DNA of 64,000 nucleotides from Anthonomus grandis grandis (lineage: Eukaryota > Arthropoda > Insecta > Coleoptera > Curculionidae): NCBI RefSeq assembly GCF_022605725.1, contig NC_065558.1, forward strand, positions 7,998,001 to 8,062,000, given 5' to 3'. Below are positions 1-11,199 of the stretch, one piece after another. Numbering within the stretch: the first letter of the stretch is position 1; each line of letters starts with the position of its first letter. A model generated the notes under the pieces. That model searched no databases. It had not been told where the DNA came from and was given only the letters and a program-made list of their open reading frames with translations. Both the position numbers and the translations under genes were made by a program.

Positions 1-1880
1 CTAAATTTTTGAATATTTGCAGGCAAACCTTTAATTTTTTCCAGGCACTACCAAATTATTTTTTCAACACAGGATCATTTTTTAGGGTTGGATTTATTGT
101 ATATTTTATTCAGGCAATTCAGGCTAATAATTTCAGGCTTTTAAGACATTAAAACTTATTTCATTTATCTTGTTTTTTAAATAATGTTAACATTTTTTTT
201 TGATCTAATTAATTTTTATATTTTATCAGGCAATTAAAGCCCCTTTTCAGGATATCAATTTTTTATCATTTTACCAATAATCTTTTTAAAAATTTCATAC
301 ATTTTTTAAAACGTTATTTATTTTATATTATATTTTCCAGGCAATTAGTGGCATTTTCTAAAAAATTTAAGGCATTAAAATTAGTTATAATTGCTGTTTT
401 TCAGGCACTAAAAATTAATTTTTTCAATGTTCTTTGAATGAGTTTAAATTAATTTTTTTGAGTCTATATTTTTTAATCTTTCCAGGCAACTAATCCAACT
501 TTTAATTTTTTTCAGGCACCAAAAAACACACTTACGATTATTTTTAGGGGTTTGATTTATTGTATAGTTTTTCCAGGCAGCTCAAGCTATTAATTTCAGG
601 TTTTTAAGGCATTAAAACTTATTTTATTTACCTTGTTTTTCAAATAGGTTTAACAAATTTTTTTGGTCTAATTAATTTTTAAATTTTATCTGGCAATTAT
701 TATGAGATTATTAGTAAAATGCTAAAAAATTCATACCTTGAAAAGTAGCTTTATCAAGGTATTAATTTTTTTATCAATACTTTTACTAATAATCTTTCAA
801 TAAATTTTATTCATTTTTTAAAACGTGATTTATTGTATATTATCTTTTCCAAGCAATTCGTGATAGTTTTTAAACATTTTTAAGACATTAAAGTTAGTTA
901 TAATTTTTGTTTTTCATGTGCTAAAAATTAATTTGTTCAATGTTCTTTGAATAAGTTTAAATTAAATTTTTTAGGTCTAAATTTATGAATTTTTCCAGAC
1001 AATTAATGCAACTTTTAATTTTTTTCAGGCACTAACAAACCATTTTTTCAATACACTTCGATCATTTTTAGGGTTTGATTTATTGTATAGTTTTTCCAAG
1101 CAATTCAAGCTATTAATTTTAGGTTTTTAAGGCATTAAAACTAATTTAATTTACCTCCGTTTTTAAAGGTTTAACACATTTTTTTGGTCTAATTAATTAT
1201 TAAATTTTATCGGGCAATTAAAGGCCCTTCTTAGGCTATTAACTTTTTATCATTTTACCAATAATCTTTCAATAAATTTCATTAATCTTTTAAAACGTGA
1301 TTTATTGTATATTATGTTTTCCAGGCAATTCGTGGCATTTTTTAAAATATTTTTAAAGCATTAAAATTAGTTATAATTGCCGTTTTTTAGGCACTTAAAA
1401 TCAATTTTCAATGTTGTTTGAATGAGTTTAAAGTCATTTTTTTGGATCTAAATTTTTTATCTTTCCAGGTAATTAATCTAACTTTTGTTTTTTTTCAGGC
1501 ACTACCAAACTATTTTTTTTAACACACTTATGATAATTTTTTAGGGTTGGATTTATTGCATACTTTTTCCAGGCAATTCAAGCTAATAATTCCAGGTTTT
1601 TCAGGCATTGAAATTAATTTTATCTATCATTTTTCAAATCGGTTTAATTAATTTTTTGGGGTCTAATTAATTTTTGAAAATTTCCAGGCAACTCAAGCAA
1701 TTTTTTTCATGACTTAATTTTAAAAGCCTGATTTGACGATTATTTTTTTTCAGGCATTTAAAATCCATTTTTCCAATACTCTTTCGATGAATTCAATTGA
1801 CTTTCTAGCGGCTACTTCATTGAATATTTTTTCCGAAAAAGAAATAATCTCGCTTATCATCGAATTAAAAAAAAAACTAC
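1..1880 (+). repeat. T-rich CAGGCA array, block 1
   Basis: Non-coding, strongly T-skewed DNA in which the motif TTTTCCAGGCA(A/C)T recurs dozens of times on the plus strand. A longer unit containing TTTAGGGTTTGATTTATTG recurs near 75, 540, 1068 and 1530, so the higher-order period is roughly 460-530 bp. Copies are diverged and no frame is convincingly coding. The same motif appears reversed from 2.5 kb onward. Its origin is unknown; it could be a decayed satellite or a family of non-autonomous elements. Confidence 0.8.
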
Positions 1881-1887
1881 TTTTTTA

Positions 1888-2240
1888 TTGTTCCAGATTT
1901 TTCCCATGAAATTTTACGCCAATTTCCGGGATCGACACGAAAACAAAACGTTTTTAGCCTCAGTAATGTCCAATAAAAACAAAAGAGAAGAAAAAAAAAG
2001 AAAAACCGGTCGTTTTCATATTCCGACCGTGGCACCAAAGCAAACTCCAGAAAGTTTCTTTTTTCTGTTTAAAAAACACGCATATTTTTATGAAAATGTC
2101 AGGGTTATAAGGGTCCGGGATGAGGGATATTGTATAAAAATGCAAATTCGTAATTTCCCAGTAAAAATGTGTATTAAATGTCCCTTTTTCGTGATTTAGA
2201 TTCCGGCACAATGTTTTGTTTAGGGTGTCCATAAGAATTA
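1888..2240. other. Unique island between opposite-polarity arrays
   Basis: A stretch of more complex sequence between the T-rich (left) and A-rich (right) arrays. It is open on both strands: about 103 codons on plus (1888-2199) and 90 on minus (1960-2232). The translations are basic or aromatic-rich, resemble no family I know, and overlap each other, so I do not call a gene. It marks the point where motif polarity flips. Confidence 0.35.
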
Positions 2241-2267
2241 TGACATTTCGGGGATGGGAGTATTATT

Positions 2268-4024
2268 ATTTTCATCAGACAAGTCAGGTATAATATTATA
2301 AAAACGAATAATAATTAACGTATTTTAGGCATTATTTAATTTAGCATTTAATTTAAATTAATTTTATAAAATACTAATATCTCATTTCTTTAAAATTTCT
2401 TCTTTGTTTTTTTTAGAAAACTGATTTTTTTCCAGGCGATTTGAAAAAATTTTTTTTATTTTTTTTTACACAATTTCCCTCTGAAGAATAACCTTGGCCT
2501 TTTTATTCCAACCTGATGAAAAAAAAGTCGGAAATCACTTCTTTAAGGCAAGGAACACAAAATGCCTGGAAAAATATAAAAGATTCTGTTTTTAACTAGA
2601 TTAGTTTTATAGAAGTTATACTTTTACATTTTTTAAACTGTTTTATTGAAAATTGGCTTTAATTACCTGGAAAAGGTGAACAATAAATCAGACTAAAAAA
2701 AAATAATTAAATTTATTGAAAGAGTATTGCTGTATTATACTACAAAAAATTTATGTCAATTTCCTCGAAAAATTTAACGTTTTTTTAAAATTATTAAACT
2801 TACCGACTTTTTTAACAAAATCGTTTTAAGTACCCAGAAAACTTGCATAATAAAAAAATAACCCACTGAATTGCCTAAAAAAAAATCAAGAATAAATTAG
2901 ACTAAAGAATGGATTTTTAGTGCTTCAAAAACCACGAAAAATTGATGTTAATTGCCTGGAAAAATTCAACAATTTTTTTAAGTCCCATAGGCGCAAATTA
3001 AATTAATTTTGATTTTTTAGCCAAAATCACTTTGATTGCCTGAAAAAAAACTAGAATTAATTAAACCGAAAAATCAATATAAACTCATTAAAAAAATTAA
3101 GTTTTAGTGCCTGAAAAAGGTCCTATAGAATTGAACTAAATTCGTTAGGAAAATGGTAAATTTAATTAATTTTAATAATTTAAAAACACGAAAAAATTGC
3201 TTGAATTGTCTAGAATAACTGGACAATTAATCGGACCCAAAAAATTAATTAAATTTATCGAAAAACGTTAAAAAAACGTATCTTTAGTACATGAAAAACA
3301 CAAAGAGTTGAAACCAATTGCCAGAAAATATTCGTGAATTTTTCTGGTTCTAAAATTATTAATTAACCTTTATTGCGGTTCTTGTTTCTTGTTAAGACTT
3401 GAAGTTCTAAAGTAACATTAAAAAAATGGTTGCTTAGTGCCTGAAGAATGTAAAAAGATTGAAAATTCTATTATTAAATAAATTATTATTTTCTAATAAA
3501 TTATTATTTTTTATCAGACAAGTCAGGTGTAATATTATAAAAATGGAAAATAATTAACGTAGTTCAGGCATTATTTAATTTACCATTTAATTAAGGTTTT
3601 TTTTTTTAATTTCTTTAAAATTTCTTCTGAAAAATTTTTTTTTGTATTTTTTGTATTTTTTTCTAGGCCAATTTAAAAAAAAAACTACTGTAAGATTTTT
3701 TCTGTAGTATGCCTTTTTATTAAAAAAAAAGTCGGAAATCACTTCTTTAAGACAAAATGCCTGGAAAAATTTAAAAGATTCTGTTTTTAACTAAAAAAAA
3801 AAAAATAAATTAAGAATTGACTTTAATTACCTGGAACAGGTGAACAATTAATCATACCCAAAAAAATATAATTAAATTTATTGAAAGAGTATTGGTGTAT
3901 TATTTTATATAAAAATTGGTTTCAATTTCCTCGAAAATTTTAACTATTTCTTATAACTAATAAATTCCCAGAAAACTTTCATAATAAAAAAAATAACCTC
4001 AATTGTCTGAAAAAAATTCAAGAA
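2268..4024 (-). repeat. A-rich TGCCTG array, block 2 (left part)
   Basis: The motif runs as AATTGCCTGGAAAAA, opposite to block 1, and the strand becomes A-rich. A unit of about 1.24 kb is directly duplicated: the segment starting TCAGACAAGTCAGGT near 2275 recurs near 3515, and AAAGTCGGAAATCACTTC near 2525 recurs near 3728. No coding potential is seen. The array continues beyond the LINE inserted at 4025. Confidence 0.75.
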
Positions 4025-5411
4025 AATTTGTGATGATTTTCTCAAAGCTATCGACTGTGATAATCTTGTTTTAGCGGTATTTTTAGATTTTAAGAGAGCC
4101 TTCGAAACGATAGATAGACAATTTTTAATTACCATACTACAGCAATTAGGAATCATGCTTTGAGTCGATTTAAGTCGTATGTGTCCAACAGAGTCCAACG
4201 TGTAATGTTTAAAAATAGTATATCTCAGTGTGTTTCTGTTAATTATGGTGTGCCTCAACGAACTGTTTTAGACCCATTGTTATTTCTACTGTACATTAAT
4301 CATATGGTAAAAGTTTTTGAAAAGTGTAGGGTGGTATTATTTGCAGATGATACAATGGTGTATATTAAGGGGCAAAAACTTACAGCAAATGCAAATCGAC
4401 CTAAATAATGAATTGAATAGTATATTTGTCTGGCTTTGCACTAACAAATTGTGTTTAAATACAGCTAAATCAAAGTTTTGCATATTTGGCAAAAAGTCAC
4501 GACTTAATCAAATAGATTGTGTGAGCATTACTGTAAATGGGGATAACATTCTTTATGAGAGTTAAATTAAGTATTTGGGTTCTATTCTAGATGCCAATTT
4601 AAACTTTTCTGCACATGCACAAAGTTGCTTTTGTTTAATAGCATTGCACTTCCGCATTTGCAGTATTGCTCCACGTTGTTGTTTAATGTGCCACAATATA
4701 AAATACACCAGTTGGAAGTAATACAGAATAGAGCTATGAGACTGATTTTAAAATGTGATCGATATACACCAATTAAATGTATATTAAGTGTCCTAAATAT
4801 GATGTCTGTGACTGAACGTATAAAGTTTAATGCGTCTATTTGTTTATATTTAAATTGAAACATCGTTTGTTACCCAGCTATATCTGTGATAAGTTAAAAT
4901 CGTTTCAGGATGTACACACATACAATACTAGACATCGTCAAGATTTCGCCATAGTGGATAGGTGTAACACTGTTCAGTTACTTAATTCGACTTTATTTAG
5001 AGGCTCAATAGAATTTAATAAATTGCCTGTGATAATTAAGACCTGTGATAATGTAAACCAGTTTAGGAGGCTATTGAGAAAACATCTTTTAAATAGGGAT
5101 AGCTAAGAGTATTTCTTTTTTTTGTGTTGTACATAATATTCTTATTATGATTTTAGTTATAAGTTTTACTATACCAATTCTGTTGTCCCAGGTTAGGTTT
5201 TATTTATACCAATAATTGTTGTGTACGTTTTCTTTTAATACGCTGATCATCACTCTGTTATACCTAATGCAGCCCTGTATGTAATGAACTTTTATTGGTT
5301 TATTATTATTATTGTAGTTTATTTTCTTTGAAGACTTTAGTACTGCTTTATATTATAATTATAATTATTTTAATATATGTAGCTATTATGCTAAATAAAC
5401 TTCTTTATTAT
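4025..5411 (+). pseudogene. 5'-truncated non-LTR retrotransposon (CR1/Jockey-type), copy 1
   Basis: Remnant of a LINE ORF2 encoding reverse transcriptase, used to copy element RNA into DNA at the target. It starts inside the RT domain (FLDFKRAF, about 4087) and continues through an altered GVPQ motif (GVPQRTVLDPLLFLLY, where the usual residues are G), the catalytic FADD (about 4345), and the C-terminal region (LPHLQYCSTLLFNV; PVIIKTCDNVNQFRRLLRKH) ending near 5105. Frameshifts near 4400 and 4600, an early stop near 4560 and a frame change near 4855 make it dead. The 3' UTR ends in CTAAATAAACTTCTTTATTATAA. The flanks rejoin as TCAAGAA/TAAATTAG, which matches the uninterrupted repeat near 2880. 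The endonuclease is missing, as expected after 5' truncation. The copy at 33.05 kb belongs to the same family. Confidence 0.88.
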
Positions 5412-6550
5412 AATAAATTAGATTAAAAAATTCAATTAAACTCATTGAGTTAACAAAAAAAATGGACTTGTAATTCCTCAAAAACTACAAAAAATTGGTG
5501 TTAATTGCTTGGAAAAATTCAACCATTTTTTTAGGTCCCATAGGCGCAAATTAAATTAATTTTTATTTTTTAGCCAAAATCACTTTAATTGCCTGAAAAG
5601 AAAACTAGAATTAATTAAACCAAAAAATTTATATAAACTCATTAAAAAATGAAGTTTTAGTGCCTGAAAAAGGTCCTATAAAATTGAACTAAATTCGTTA
5701 GGAAAATGGTTAATTTAATTAATTTTAGTAATTTAAAAACACGAAAAAATTGCTTGAATTGTCTAGAATAACTGGACAATTAATCGGACCCAAAAAATTA
5801 ATTAAATTTATTGAAAAACGTTGAAAAAACGTATCTTTAGTACGTGAAAAACACGAAAAGTTGGAGCCAATAAATTGCCAGGAAATATTCGTGAATTTCT
5901 CAGGTTCTAAAATTATTAATTAACCTTTATTACGGTTCTTGAAGACTTAAAGTTCTAAACTAACATTAAAAAAATAGTTGTTTAGTGCCTGAAAGTTGTA
6001 AAAAGATTGAAAACCACGAAAAATTGGTGTTAATTGCCTGGAAAAATTCAACCATTTTTTTAGGTCCCATAGGCGGAAATTAAATTCATTTTGATTTTTT
6101 AGCCAAAATCACTTTAATTGATTGCCTGGAAAGAAAAAACTAGAATTAATTAAATCAAAAAATTAATATGAACTCGTTGAAAAAGTGCCTGAGAACGGTC
6201 CTATAAAATTGAACAAACTTCGTCAGGAAAATGGTATTTTTAATCAATTTTAATACTTTAAAAACACGAAAAAATAACTTGAATTGTCTAGAATAACAGG
6301 ACACTTTATCGGACCCAAAAAGTTAATTAAATCCATCAAAAGACTGTTAAAAAAACGTATCTTTAGTACGTGAAAAACACGAAATATTGGAGCCAATTGC
6401 CAGAAAATATTCGTGAATTTCTCAGGTTCTAAAATTGTTAATTAACCTTTATTACGGTTCTTGAAGAGTTGAAGTTCTAAAGTAACATTAAAAAAAAGGT
6501 TGCTTAGGGCCTGAAGGCTGTAAAAACATTGAAAATTCTTTCATTAAATA
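5412..6550 (-). repeat. A-rich TGCCTG array, block 2 (right part)
   Basis: Continuation of the array after the LINE. The segment TAGGTCCCATAGGCGCAAAT at about 5530 recurs near 6060 (and near 2980 left of the LINE), giving a unit of about 530 bp. The segment AAACACGAAAAAATTGCTTG is likewise repeated. The array decays near 6550; positions 6551-6685 are AT-rich with nothing recognisable. Confidence 0.75.
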
Positions 6551-6685
6551 GATGCATTTTTTAAAAGTTTTTTTTTTTTTTATACTTAAAAAAGTACAAT
6601 TGTTTTATAAATATAGTTATTAAAGTTTTATGCCTGCAAATTGTTGTTTTTTTTCATAGAGAGTTTATACCTGGAACTAATATAT

Positions 6686-6720
6686 CGATACCAATATTCT
6701 AATAGGATGTATCTCACAAA
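6686..6720 (+). repeat. E1 left TIR
   Basis: Starts CGATACCAATATTCTAATA and ends at ATCTCACAAA. It pairs with 9808-9842 at 32 of 35 positions. The three mismatches are all transitions, suggesting moderate age. Confidence 0.85.
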
Positions 6721-6993
6721 ACCCAAATTTTTCAGGAGGAGGAAAAAACCGTATATTTTTTTAAGTATTTAAGAAAAAATATAACTGCATATAAGTCGTC
6801 GTATTTAGTTTTATACAAATTTCCCCCGAAGGTTAATATATTAGACATCTTAAGTCTGCCACCTTTAACGGACTGTTTAATTTTCCTGGGCGAATTGAGT
6901 TATATCACATCAAGTTCGGGTTGTCAAAATTAAGAAAGTACGAGTGGTCTAAATATTCAACTTCTAAAGGCATTGGGTTTTTTCTGGCATCTT

Positions 6994-9537
6994 TTATAAT
7001 ACTAATATAGTCTGTCGTCTCTCAATAAGGCTATGAAAAGAGTCACACTCCATTTGAGTGTGGATCATCAAGAAATTTTTGTTTAATCTCAATATTACAT
7101 TTTGTTGCAAGAAAGGACAATGCATTGGACAGAACGACATATTTTGATAACCGCAACTGTCCGAGTATAAAATAATAGGTTTTTTGTCTGCCTGCAAAGC
7201 TGATGTCAGATGTTTGATGATGCAGGTTACAAAAACTGAACAACATATTTCCCTTTCTGTTTCCATTTGCATTCCACAGGAAATTTTTGCATGCATGGCT
7301 TGACAAGTTGTAGATGGTAAATTTGTGTATCTGCAATTATGTTTTATAATACAAGGAGCTTGCTTGTAATTGAGGACATATTTTGACAGCCTGTACGTCC
7401 ATTGTAAAACAATAAATAGACTGATCTTGTGCTTTCTTCTTGTCGAAGCCTTTTTGCTTTCGAGCATGATCTTTTGCTAAAATATTATTCTGATAAAAAT
7501 TTTCGTCAATCTGATTAATTTTATATCCACAGCATAAATCGCACTGATCCTTTCTAGGCTTAAACAATGCAAGATTCATTTTGTCAAACTCTTTTAGAAA
7601 TGTACTCATTGACAAGGGCAGCACATCTTCGTTTAGACATTTGTTTCTATAAAGTTGAAATACGTCAGTTTTTGATTTAAAATCTTCCTCTAGATATAAC
7701 TTGTTTGACTTTTTGCGGCAGCAGTGACTTTCAATTTTAGGCAAACTATCTAAAAATAGGTGCAACTGTTCTAGCTTTTTATTTTATTCAACTGAATGTA
7801 CTGATGTATTTTTTTTATTAGTCCTATTTTTGTTTATGTCCTCCTGATTATTTTCTGTTCCAAACACTGATCCCTCATTAACCCAGTGTCTAACCATTCG
7901 TTCTTTTATACCTAGCGTACCAAGAAATGTTTGCTTGCACACTTGGTATTTTCCGTCCTCAACTTTAAATAGTACTGAAAGGAACCTTGTCTTCTGGATG
8001 GATTTTTTGTGTAACTTCTTTTTCTTTCAACGTAACTAGTCATGTGCAAAACGTAAAGCCTTTTTTGCTCCTAGGACATATTCCAAAATGTTTTAAAAAT
8101 TGATTGTCGGATTTCTTCTGACATTAGGTGGCAGAAACGATTTGCTGCTTTTTTACAAAAACTCGACATACATTTAGGTCTAAGTATTATTCTTTTATTT
8201 CTTTTTGTATCGTGTTTAACTGTCCCGTCTTTATATCTTGTGTATCCAATGTATCCTTCTCCCATCATTCTTTTTCTTTTGTTGACATTTTTATCCCAAC
8301 ATTCTTTATTAGCTTTTTTCTTCCTTCTTTTTTCAGCTATTTTTGTATCTATAAAAAAAAGAAATTGAATCTCAAATAGGTTTTGCAACCCAAAATCGAA
8401 TAAGATGGGAAAAGTTTTTTGAATGTTAATTTTTTTAAATTTCGGAATAAACTACTATGTTCTTTAAAGTGTAAAACTTATAATAGCTGGTTTTCTCCTT
8501 TTTTTCCCATCTTTAGTATTTTACTGATGTTAAATTTTACCTTCAGACTGTACTAAACCTGGGTTATCTTCATCTGGGATATTATCTTCATCTGGGTTAT
8601 CTTCGTCTGAGTTATGTTCATGCGAGTTTTCTTTATCAGGGTTATCTTGATCTGGGTTATTTTAATTTTGTTTTTCAGTTAATTCGTCTTCTTGTGATAA
8701 TCGTATAAGTTCGGAATCAAAATTATCTTTGGGCTCTTGTACATTTTTAGCTTGGCAAATCTTGCTTTTAAGTTCCAATAGAGATAGGTCATCTTCATCT
8801 ATTTCATCCGTTTGGGGTGCTTCAATAGTATTATTTAAGTCGATTATTGGCAGACTGTCGATAGATTACGTCTACGGAATGCAAAAAATCAACGTTCACG
8901 CTGTGATTATCAAAGGGGTGTTGAAAAAAGTCATTGTCATCTTTGTTAATTACTTCTAAGGCACATTGTACATCATATCGTTAATATTTACTTCGTTATT
9001 GATGATTTTGGGTTCATTAGTAATAGTTTCGGTTTGATTTAAATCCATTGTCATTATCTTTGCTACTCTATTAGAGATCTAAAAAAAATAGTCCGTTTAA
9101 GTAAAAGGCCTATAATATCTACCCATAACAAACTTTAAAGGTAAAATAAAAAAATAAATAGCTATAACCAGTTTTACTCTAAATAAAAAAGTTTTTTTTC
9201 GTTCAATTTCTATAGGTGTCACAGTATTTTTTTTAAATTTATAATTTGGCTTAAAATGTCTAAATGATAAATTATTCTTATAGATTTTGCTCAGATCAAC
9301 CCATACAAATACATTTATTAATAGCTCTAATACGACCTAAGCCACAAAATACATGGTCCTATTAAGCAGTAATTTTTATAAATATGTCGTATCCAACATG
9401 GTTATTCAGAATTACAATACGACATATATGACCAAATTATTTAAAAAGCAAATATTGTTACTATAATTTTATAGTATAAATAAATTTAAATGCGTTAAGA
9501 AAATAATAAATATTACAATGTAACTTACCTTCGACAT
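6994..9537 (-). pseudogene. E1 transposase-like protein (DUF7869-like), decayed
   Basis: Split minus-strand gene. A first exon appears to encode only M-S-K (9537-9529), followed by a perfect GTAAGT donor. A T-rich acceptor near 9083 continues in frame (ISNRVAKIMTMDLNQ). Then come an acidic segment with DEDNPDEDNIPDEDNP (about 8.5-8.7 kb), the ECWDKNVNKRKRMMGEGY motif (about 8.3 kb), Cys residues, VCKQTFLGTLGIKERMV (about 7.9 kb), FKPRKDQCDLC (7.55 kb), FTMDVQ (first Asp), ILYSDSCGYQN (second Asp) and HSLIERRQ (Glu, about 7.0 kb). Several frameshifts and stops interrupt it, e.g. in the acidic region and near 7336. The motif order is shared with E2 and E3. The proposed role is a DDE-type transposase with an N-terminal DNA-binding region; the catalytic assignment is inference. 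Confidence 0.72.
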
Positions 9538-9807
9538 TTTGAAAATATAGACACTTAAGATACCCTTTTTAATTGTAATAATGCAACAAAGTATAGACAA
9601 AGTATAATATACTATCAACACTCACTTAGTAAAACCATGGCGCGACTGTGGTATACGACCTATTAGAAAAAATCAGCTGCTTTATTTAAGACATATTTGA
9701 AAAGGCGCCTAACAAATATTTCTAGTTAAATGATTTTTACGATATATTAGAATTCGAAGGAACACAGTACATTGAAACCATTTTTGTAAAAAACGTAAAA
9801 TCGGAAA

Positions 9808-9842
9808 TTTGTGGGATACGTCTTATTAGAATATTGGTATCG
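9808..9842 (-). repeat. E1 right TIR
   Basis: Reverse complement of the left TIR with three transitions. The outer edge ends GGTATCG, followed by ATAT, which is also found immediately left of 6686. Confidence 0.85.
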
Positions 9843-9846
9843 ATAT

Positions 9847-10740
9847 TCTGAAAAATACAGCGTTCTAACTAGCTAGGGTGCTTATTTGCCTCAAGATCAA
9901 AATTTTAGTTATCCTCTTTAAACAGTAATAATTCCATTTTTTCAGGCAAATGGAATAAACAAATAATTTTTTCCAGAATTTTTTTGAAAATTCCTTTTAG
10001 ACAAAAGTAAAAATCTTTGTTAAATTTGTTAATTCTCAAGCAAACTCTCAGCAGTTTTTAATTTTTTATACTCTTATATTTCCTATATATTATATATTTA
10101 ATAGAAACAATAACAAAAATATTTTGAAGTATTTTACAATTTCTTAAGAGAGACATACAATTATTCTTTAAAATTTTTCCTAGGAAACCAAAATGAATAA
10201 AATACCTGGAAAAGGGGCAGTTTAAATGTCTGCTATAGAGTTAATATCTGGAATTTCTTCCTTAGATAGCAATTTTAACTAATCATTTTTTTAATCAGTT
10301 GCAGCAAAAAAGAAAAATCCTGGATATATTTTTTCCTGGAAATTATGATAACAATTTAATTGTATTTTAAATTCAATTCAAAAACACCAAAATAAAATAT
10401 ATTCTTCTATAATAATATAAAGCCTGGACTTTTTTCTTAGGAAATGAACTTACATACTCTTTTAATCTGTTATAGCTAAAAAAATTCCTGGATACATTTT
10501 TTATAGTGAAAATTCTAATTTTAAATTTTTTTTAAAATTAACAACTAATAATTTTTTTGAAAATCACTGAAAATCAAAACAATTTGAACTTAAAGTTTGG
10601 AAAAAATTCAGGTGAATATTCGAAATTTTTTTTAAACACTATAATTCTCCAGAAATAGGAAATTCCCAATATGTTAAAATAATTTAATTATTTTCATATT
10701 AAAGTCACTATAATAGGATTCAACCTAAAAGTAACAAGGC
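9847..10740. other. AT-rich spacer with sparse CCTGGA motifs
   Basis: Low-complexity sequence with occasional TTCAGGCAAAT and TCCTGGAAA motifs like those of the arrays, but too diverged for a period to be seen. No coding signal. Confidence 0.5.
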
Positions 10741-10916
10741 CGTATAATGACGTTGACAGCTCGTCTGTCATTTATCAGTAAATATTTTAAAAACCGACAT
10801 ATGACAGTAAGAGTCACAACAGTCTACCTAGAAACGAAAAATTGGAATAAAATAGAAGACATATAAACTAAATAATCGAACATCGACCCTATTTTTAAAG
10901 GAATCGTCACCAACCC

Positions 10917-11098
10917 TTAAAACGTGACATAGGCGTCATCATCATCATCAACAACCGAAGAGGCAGCTGAAAAATCGTTTTCCACAAAGATTTTACCAGG
11001 GGCGCGTTCCATAAATTCGGATATATCTGGAACAGGGAAGTACTTTCGTTGACGTCGGTTTCTATTTCTGGAATGTATTTCCCCGTAGAAAAATGTCC
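10917..11098 (-). CDS. Candidate terminal exon of an unidentified host gene
   Basis: A GC-richer segment inside AT-rich repeats. On the minus strand, an acceptor-like TTACACAAACAG precedes an open frame of about 60 codons. It reads TFFYGEIHSRNRNRRQRKYF, then PVPDISEFMERAPGKIF, then an acidic tail (VVDDDDDAYVTF) and a TAA stop at 10917. The basic-then-acidic composition and base composition differ from the surroundings, which favours real coding sequence. I do not recognise the family. It needs a donor of phase 1; the exon at 16.62 kb ends in phase 0, so at least one other exon would be needed to join them, or they are different genes. Transcript evidence would decide. Confidence 0.42.
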
Positions 11099-11199
11099 CT
11101 GTTTGTGTAAAGTTTGTGTGGGTTTTGTGATTTATTATATTGCGACTTGAAATTACTCTAAATTCTGGAAAATGGTTTTAAGCAGAACAAAGAAAAACA

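Larger units (their letters stand above)
6686..9842 (-). mobile_element. DNA transposon E1 (TIR element, DUF7869-like gene)
   Basis: A 3157-bp element bounded by 35-bp terminal inverted repeats (6686-6720 and 9808-9842, three mismatches) and flanked by ATAT on both sides (6682-6685 and 9843-9846), consistent with a 4-bp target-site duplication. Internal sites near the right end repeat part of the terminus (ATACGACCTATTAG at about 9655; related TACGAC or GTCGTA motifs near 9330, 9385 and 9413). The single gene runs on the minus strand from 9537 to about 6994 and is decayed. Size, TSD and gene order match E2 at 44.6 kb. The boundaries are seen directly; calling it a cut-and-paste transposon is inference from structure. 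Confidence 0.85.

Noticed and set aside
1888..2232. Overlapping 103- and 90-codon frames as genes
   Set aside because: They lie on opposite strands of the same sequence, with low-complexity products and no known family; kept only as an island.
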